Origin: Kribbella aluminosa
Lineage (GTDB): Bacteria > Actinomycetota > Actinomycetes > Propionibacteriales > Kribbellaceae
DNA: 64,000 nucleotides
Assembly (NCBI RefSeq): GCF_017876295.1
Contig: NZ_JAGINT010000002.1
Location: 1,178,001-1,242,000 of the forward strand
Reading direction: 5' to 3'
Shown one piece after another: positions 59,992-64,000 of the stretch. The notes beneath the pieces were generated by a model. That model saw only the letters and a list, made by a program, of their open reading frames with translations. It was not told the DNA's origin and ran no database searches. The position numbers and the translations under genes were made by a program. How positions within the stretch are numbered: position 1 is the first letter of the stretch; each line of letters starts with the position of its first letter.

Positions 59992-60342
59992 GTGATCGAG
60001 ATGAGCCGGACCGACTTCGAGGGGCTGGTCGCGCAGGCGTTGGACGAGGTACCGGAGGAGTTGGCGGGGCTGATCGACAACGTGGCGGTGTTCGTGGAGG
60101 ACGAGCCGCCGGCGGGGGATCCGGAGCTGCTCGGGATCTACGAGGGGATCCCGCTGACCGAGCGCGGGCACTACTACGGCGGCGTCCTGCCGGACCGGAT
60201 CACGATCTACCGCAACCCGACGTTGAGGATCTGCGAGACCGTCGACGACGTGGTGGAGGAGGTGCACATCACAGTCGTGCATGAGATCGCCCACCACTTC
60301 GGCATCGACGACGAGCGGTTGCATCAACTCGGGTACGGGTAG
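59992..60342 (+). CDS. Zincin-like metallopeptidase-family protein
   Basis: The 116-residue protein of the short zincin family has the zinc motif TVVHEIAHHFGIDDERL and the preceding strands RITIYRNPTLRI. It lacks a signal peptide and is presumed cytoplasmic. Activity of this family has hardly been studied. GTG 59992 agrees with the -10 spacing; an in-frame ATG follows three codons later. Confidence 0.87.
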   Translation: MIEMSRTDFEGLVAQALDEVPEELAGLIDNVAVFVEDEPPAGDPELLGIYEGIPLTERGHYYGGVLPDRITIYRNPTLRICETVDDVVEEVHITVVHEIAHHFGIDDERLHQLGYG

Positions 60343-60462
60343 GCCGGACGAGCCGGGGTGGGGCAGTCCGCCCGGAAGCACCCGATTCCGCCCGCGAACT
60401 CGAGCATCCGCGCCGGTCGGATGCTGGCGACCCAGGTCGATCTGATCCAGGTCCGACGAGGG

Positions 60463-61191
60463 TCAGGAGCGGGTGAAGAGGAGCTTCCAGGGCATGAGGG
60501 CCGACTCGAGTTGGACCTTGAGGGACATCTTGGAGACGCCCTCGGTGCGTTCCTCGAAGCGGATCGGGACCTCGGCGATCTTGAGGCCGCGCTTGACCGT
60601 CCGGTAGTTCATCTCGACCTGGAACGAGTACCCGTTGCTGGCGACCGACGCGACGTCGATCCAGCGCAGGGTGTCGGCCTTCCAGGCCTTGAAGCCGGCG
60701 GTGGCGTCCTTCACGTGCAGGCGCAGGATCGCGTTCACGTAGAAGTTGGCCCAGGCGGACAGCGCCCGGCGGTGCCAGCCCCATTCGGCCGCGGCGGAGC
60801 CGCCGGGGACGTACCGGGAGCCGATCACCACGCCGGCGTCGGTGGTCCGCAGCGTCTCGACCATGATCGGGACGACCGAGGCCGGGTGCGACAGGTCGGC
60901 GTCCATCTGGATGACGATGTCGGCACCCTCGTCGAGCGCGCGGGTGATCCCGGCGACGTACGCGCGGCCGAGGCCGTCCTTCACGGTCCGGTGCAGTACG
61001 CCGACCTTCTCCGGCGACTTCTTCGCCAGCTCGTCGGCGACGTCGCCCGTACCGTCGGGGGAGTTGTCGTCGACCACCAGAAGTTCCAGGCCGGGCAGGT
61101 TCAGGTCGGACAGCAGTCCGGCCAGCACAGGCAGGTTGTCCCGCTCGTTGTAGGTCGGTACGACGACCACGATCTTGGCTAGCTCACCCAT
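60463..61191 (-). CDS. Polyprenol monophosphomannose synthase (GT2, Ppm1/DPM1-like)
   Basis: The 242-residue GT2 enzyme has VVVPTYNERDNLPVLAGLL, LLVVDDNSPDGTGDVADEL, KDGLGRAYVAGI, the metal motif MDADLSHP and SRYVPGG. It transfers mannose from GDP-mannose to polyprenyl phosphate, the donor for extracytoplasmic mannosylation of lipoglycans and proteins. There is no C-terminal membrane domain; the apolipoprotein acyltransferase partner often fused in mycobacteria is not adjacent. Confidence 0.9.
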   Translation of the reverse strand: MGELAKIVVVVPTYNERDNLPVLAGLLSDLNLPGLELLVVDDNSPDGTGDVADELAKKSPEKVGVLHRTVKDGLGRAYVAGITRALDEGADIVIQMDADLSHPASVVPIMVETLRTTDAGVVIGSRYVPGGSAAAEWGWHRRALSAWANFYVNAILRLHVKDATAGFKAWKADTLRWIDVASVASNGYSFQVEMNYRTVKRGLKIAEVPIRFEERTEGVSKMSLKVQLESALMPWKLLFTRS

Positions 61192-61254
61192 GACTTTCCT
61201 TCGTCGGAGACACCGGAGGCTACCGCACCCGGTGGCCTCGAAGGTTCAACGACC

Positions 61255-61635
61255 TTACAAGTCCGCAAGTGCCTCGGTGGCGGTGCCGTAGATCCGGAAC
61301 TGGCCGCCGAGGCCGGTGACGGTGAGCGGGCGGTCGACCGGGCGGCCGACGCCGACCAGTGCGAGCGTGATGTCGTGCTGGCCGGCGAGGTTGCGGGCCT
61401 CGACCAGGTTGCCGAGGCCGGCGGAGCTGCAGAACGTGACGGCGGACAGGTCGATCAGCACCAGCCGGGACGGCGGTGCGACCGCGGCCCGGATCGCCTC
61501 GGCGGCGAACTCGGTGCTCGCGATGTCGATCTCGCCGGACATCCGGACCATGAGCACGCCCGGTTCCAGCTCTTCGGTGACGGCATCGAACGTGGTCCTG
61601 ATCATGCCGTCCCGCGGCTCTGGCTGGCTGGTCAC
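61255..61635 (-). CDS. STAS-domain anti-anti-sigma-type protein
   Basis: The 126-residue STAS domain has ELEPGVLMVRMSGEIDIA, LVLIDLSAVTFCSSAGLGNL and NLAGQHDITLALVGVGR. The phosphoacceptor region reads TFCSSAGLGN, where relatives have the serine in a DSSGL context; a serine remains. It should bind and release an anti-sigma/kinase in a stress or signalling switch, but no partner is adjacent. GTG 61635 is chosen because GGGGGAG lies upstream. Confidence 0.83.
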   Translation of the reverse strand: MTSQPEPRDGMIRTTFDAVTEELEPGVLMVRMSGEIDIASTEFAAEAIRAAVAPPSRLVLIDLSAVTFCSSAGLGNLVEARNLAGQHDITLALVGVGRPVDRPLTVTGLGGQFRIYGTATEALADL

Positions 61636-61829
61636 GCGGGTATCTCCCCCGGGGTAGCGCCACGAACGCGGGTCCTGGCGGAAATGGAACTGCCCTGTTC
61701 TCACACCGTATGCCTGATGGCGCAGGCGTCACAACGGGTCTCGCGACGTTGGAACCCGGAGCGTGACCTACGGGACCTGCCGTGGTGTAGACAAGGCGGC
61801 ATGGGCGTTCTCGACGGTAAAGCGCTGGT

Positions 61830-62567
61830 TTGAGTACCGCGCGACTACTCTCCGACGTCGACGCGGCCGCCGACCCGGCAGCTGCGCTGATCCTCGCGCG
61901 CTACTTCAAGCTGGGACCCGGCGAGTACGGTCACGGCGATCGGATGATCGGCGTCAAGTTGTCGACGATCCGCGGCATCCTCAAGCCGTACCTGCGTGCC
62001 GACCTGCCGCTGCCCGAGCTCGAGCAGGCGCTGACCAGCCCGGTGCACGAGCACCGCCTGACGATCCTCTGTCTGCTGGCCGACCGGGCGGCACGGGCGA
62101 TCAAGCCGCGTACGGCGAACCCGGCCGAGCTGCAGGCGCTCTACGAGATCTACCTGCGCAGTACGGCGTACATCAACAACTGGGACCTGGTGGACTGCAG
62201 CGCTCCGCAGATCGTCGGCGGGTACCTGCTCGACAAGTCCCGGGACCCGCTGTACGAACTCGTCCGCTCGACGTCCCTCTGGGAACGACGAATCGCGCTG
62301 GTCGCCACGCAGTACCTGATCAACCAGGGCCAGAGCGCCGACACCTACAGGCTGTCCGCCGAGGTGCTCGACGATCGGGAGGACCTGATCCACAAGGCGT
62401 CCGGCTGGATGCTCCGCGAGGCCGGCAAGCGCGTCGACGAGGCCGAGCTGCGCGCGTTCCTCGACCGGTACGCCGGCCGGATGCCGCGCACCATGCTCCG
62501 GTACGCGATCGAGCGCCTCGACGCGGTCAGCCGCAGGCACTACCTGGCCGTACCGCGCGTCCGTTGA
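61830..62567 (+). CDS. AlkD-like DNA alkylation repair (HEAT-repeat) protein
   Basis: The 245-residue helical-repeat protein has ILARYFKLGPGEYGHGDRMI, INNWDLVDCSAPQIVGGYL, LWERRIALVATQYLINQGQ and IHKASGWMLREAGKRVD. These include the aromatic and acidic residues (W, D) that AlkD uses at 3-methyladenine-type lesions. TTG 61830 is the only start that keeps the whole domain. No ribosome site is evident. It probably removes or binds alkylated bases. Confidence 0.87.
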   Translation: MSTARLLSDVDAAADPAAALILARYFKLGPGEYGHGDRMIGVKLSTIRGILKPYLRADLPLPELEQALTSPVHEHRLTILCLLADRAARAIKPRTANPAELQALYEIYLRSTAYINNWDLVDCSAPQIVGGYLLDKSRDPLYELVRSTSLWERRIALVATQYLINQGQSADTYRLSAEVLDDREDLIHKASGWMLREAGKRVDEAELRAFLDRYAGRMPRTMLRYAIERLDAVSRRHYLAVPRVR

Positions 62568-62599
62568 GCATTTGCCGCCAGCACCGATAAGTCGACAAA

Positions 62600-64000
62600 T
62601 CAGTTCTTGCTGTCCGCGTACGGCGGGGCCTCCAGTGCGCAGTGCGGGTGGTGATGCACCAGGCCCGGACGTGCGCGCTCGCCGAGCGTGAACCAGGCGA
62701 TCGCGCCGCCGGCCGCGGCCAGGACCGCGGAGATCACCAGGGCGTTCCCGAAGCCGTTGTGGAAGGCAGCCGGATTGCGGTACGCGTCGCCGGTGATACC
62801 GGCCGCTATCGGGATCGCGGCGACCGCCATCAGCTGAGCCGACCGGGCGACCGCGTTGTTCACCCCGGAGGCGACCCCCGCGTGGTGGTCCTCGACCGAC
62901 GACAGCACGGTTGCGGTCAGCGGCGCGACGGTCGAGACGAGTCCGAGTCCGAGCAGTACGACGGCCGGAAGTACGGCGGTCACGTAGTTCGAGCCGGTGT
63001 CGATCCGCAGCATCAGCAGGAACCCGCCGGCCATCAGCACCGGCCCGACGGTCATCGGGATGCGTGCGCCGATCCGGTCCGACAGCCCGCCGGCGTACCC
63101 CGACAGGCCGAGCATCAGCGCGGTCATCGGCAGCAGCGACGCGCCCGCCCAGAGCGCCGAGTAGTGCAGCGCCGTCTGCAGGTACACCACGACCAGGAAC
63201 GTCGCCGTACCGAGGGCGCCGTACACGACGACCGTGACCAGGTTCGCTCCGGTGAAGCGGAGGTTGGCGAAGATGCTCGGCGGCAGCATCGGGTGCGAGC
63301 CGCGCCGCTCGACCTCGACGAACGCGACGAACGCGAGGACGCCGATCACCAGGCTGGTGAGGACGATCGGGTCGCCGAAGCCGTGGTCGCCGGCGCTGAT
63401 CAGGCCGTACGTCAGCCCGGCGAGACCGACGGTCGCGAGGATCGCGCCGGTGAAGTCGAGTCTGCCGGCGGCCTCCTCGTCGCGGGTCTCGGGTACGTGC
63501 CGGAGCGTCACGACGACGGTCACCAGCGCGAGCGGTGCATTGATCAGGAAGATCAGCTGCCAGTACCCGCTGTCGACCAGGGTGCCGCCGACGAACGGTC
63601 CGACGGCCGCCGCGACCGACGTCAGGCCGGACCACATGCCGACCGCCTTGCCGCGGTCGGAGTGCCGGAACGTGGTCTGCAGGATCGCCAGGCTGCCCGG
63701 CGTCAGCAGCGCGCCGCCGATGCCCTGCAGGACCCGGCCGGCGATCATTACCTGGAGGTTCGGCGCGACCGCGCACACCACCGAGGCCGCCGCGAACCAG
63801 ATCACCCCGGCGACGAACGTCCGCCGGCGGCCGAGCCGGTCGCCGAGCGAACCGCTGAGCAGCACCAGCGAGGCGAGCATCAGCATGTACCCGTTCACGA
63901 TCCACTGCAGACCGGCCATGTCGGCGTTCAGGTCCTTGCCCATCGCGGGGAGTGCGACGTTCACGACGGTCCCGTCCAGGAACGCCATCCCCGACCCCAG
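62600..64000 (-). CDS. DHA2-family MFS exporter (5' end outside window)
   Basis: Helix 1 carries MAFLDGTVVNVALPAMGKDL, the DHA2 signature. LLSGSLGDRLGRRRTFVAGV and AVGPFVGGTLVDSGYWQLIF are further family motifs. The family needs an additional N-terminal part before the signature, and the frame is open to the window edge (leading to LGSG before the Met at 63988), so the true start lies beyond 64000. It is a proton-driven drug exporter of unknown substrate. Confidence 0.88.
   Translation of the reverse strand: MGSGMAFLDGTVVNVALPAMGKDLNADMAGLQWIVNGYMLMLASLVLLSGSLGDRLGRRRTFVAGVIWFAAASVVCAVAPNLQVMIAGRVLQGIGGALLTPGSLAILQTTFRHSDRGKAVGMWSGLTSVAAAVGPFVGGTLVDSGYWQLIFLINAPLALVTVVVTLRHVPETRDEEAAGRLDFTGAILATVGLAGLTYGLISAGDHGFGDPIVLTSLVIGVLAFVAFVEVERRGSHPMLPPSIFANLRFTGANLVTVVVYGALGTATFLVVVYLQTALHYSALWAGASLLPMTALMLGLSGYAGGLSDRIGARIPMTVGPVLMAGGFLLMLRIDTGSNYVTAVLPAVVLLGLGLVSTVAPLTATVLSSVEDHHAGVASGVNNAVARSAQLMAVAAIPIAAGITGDAYRNPAAFHNGFGNALVISAVLAAAGGAIAWFTLGERARPGLVHHHPHCALEAPPYADSKN

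Overview
The window is high-GC actinobacterial chromosome. GC-rich third codon positions, frequent GTG and TTG starts, TANNNT promoters set directly against start codons, purF-purM followed by a DUF3073 protein, a polyprenol-phosphate mannosyltransferase and an MFS-dTMP kinase fusion all fit Actinomycetota. A Kribbella/Nocardioides-type member of the Propionibacteriales is my best guess, but the genus is inference. No rRNA, CRISPR array or intact insertion sequence was seen.

1-12 kb: a MocR regulator faces an aminotransferase across a repeat operator. Then come the MFS-dTMP kinase fusion with holB, two septum-formation-type membrane proteins, a VapBC-like toxin-antitoxin pair, a RicT/PSP1 protein and a secreted tripeptidyl-aminopeptidase-like lipoprotein. 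12-23 kb: a small SCP-like protein, a bulb-lectin protein, an MFS exporter, a lipoprotein, a cobalamin riboswitch with a BtuF/FecCD-type importer that lacks its ATPase, a second MocR regulator, a methyltransferase and a CYTH-CHAD protein.

23-31 kb: two SSS-type symporters, each preceded by a small membrane protein, lie next to a LytTR regulator and a LytS-type kinase that is frameshifted by one extra G. A phosphoesterase and a secreted protein with a truncated tandem copy follow. 32-38 kb: a Ser/Thr kinase, an M20 dipeptidase and the proton-translocating transhydrogenase operon pntAA-pntAB-pntB.

37.9-40.1 kb is the most novel part. It holds a symmetric four-copy GTTCACC array, a decayed regulator copy, an intact TrmB-like/LuxR regulator and, divergently, a 39-residue secreted peptide with two cysteines. 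An 11-bp inverted repeat lies in the shared promoter region. I read this as a candidate peptide-signalling locus. 40-53 kb: purF-purM, an ABC exporter facing a NarL-type two-component system, an NlpC/P60 endopeptidase under a probable c-di-AMP riboswitch, threonine dehydratase, and a TetR/MFS pair with three palindromes.

53-59.5 kb: a two-gene module (XRE sensor-like protein plus GT-A-fold transferase), two decayed genes, a double-VOC protein and an integrase remnant beside tRNA-Phe. 59.5-64 kb: tRNA-Phe, tRNA-Asp and tRNA-Glu, a zincin, a mannosyltransferase, a STAS protein, an AlkD-type protein and a partial DHA2 MFS exporter.
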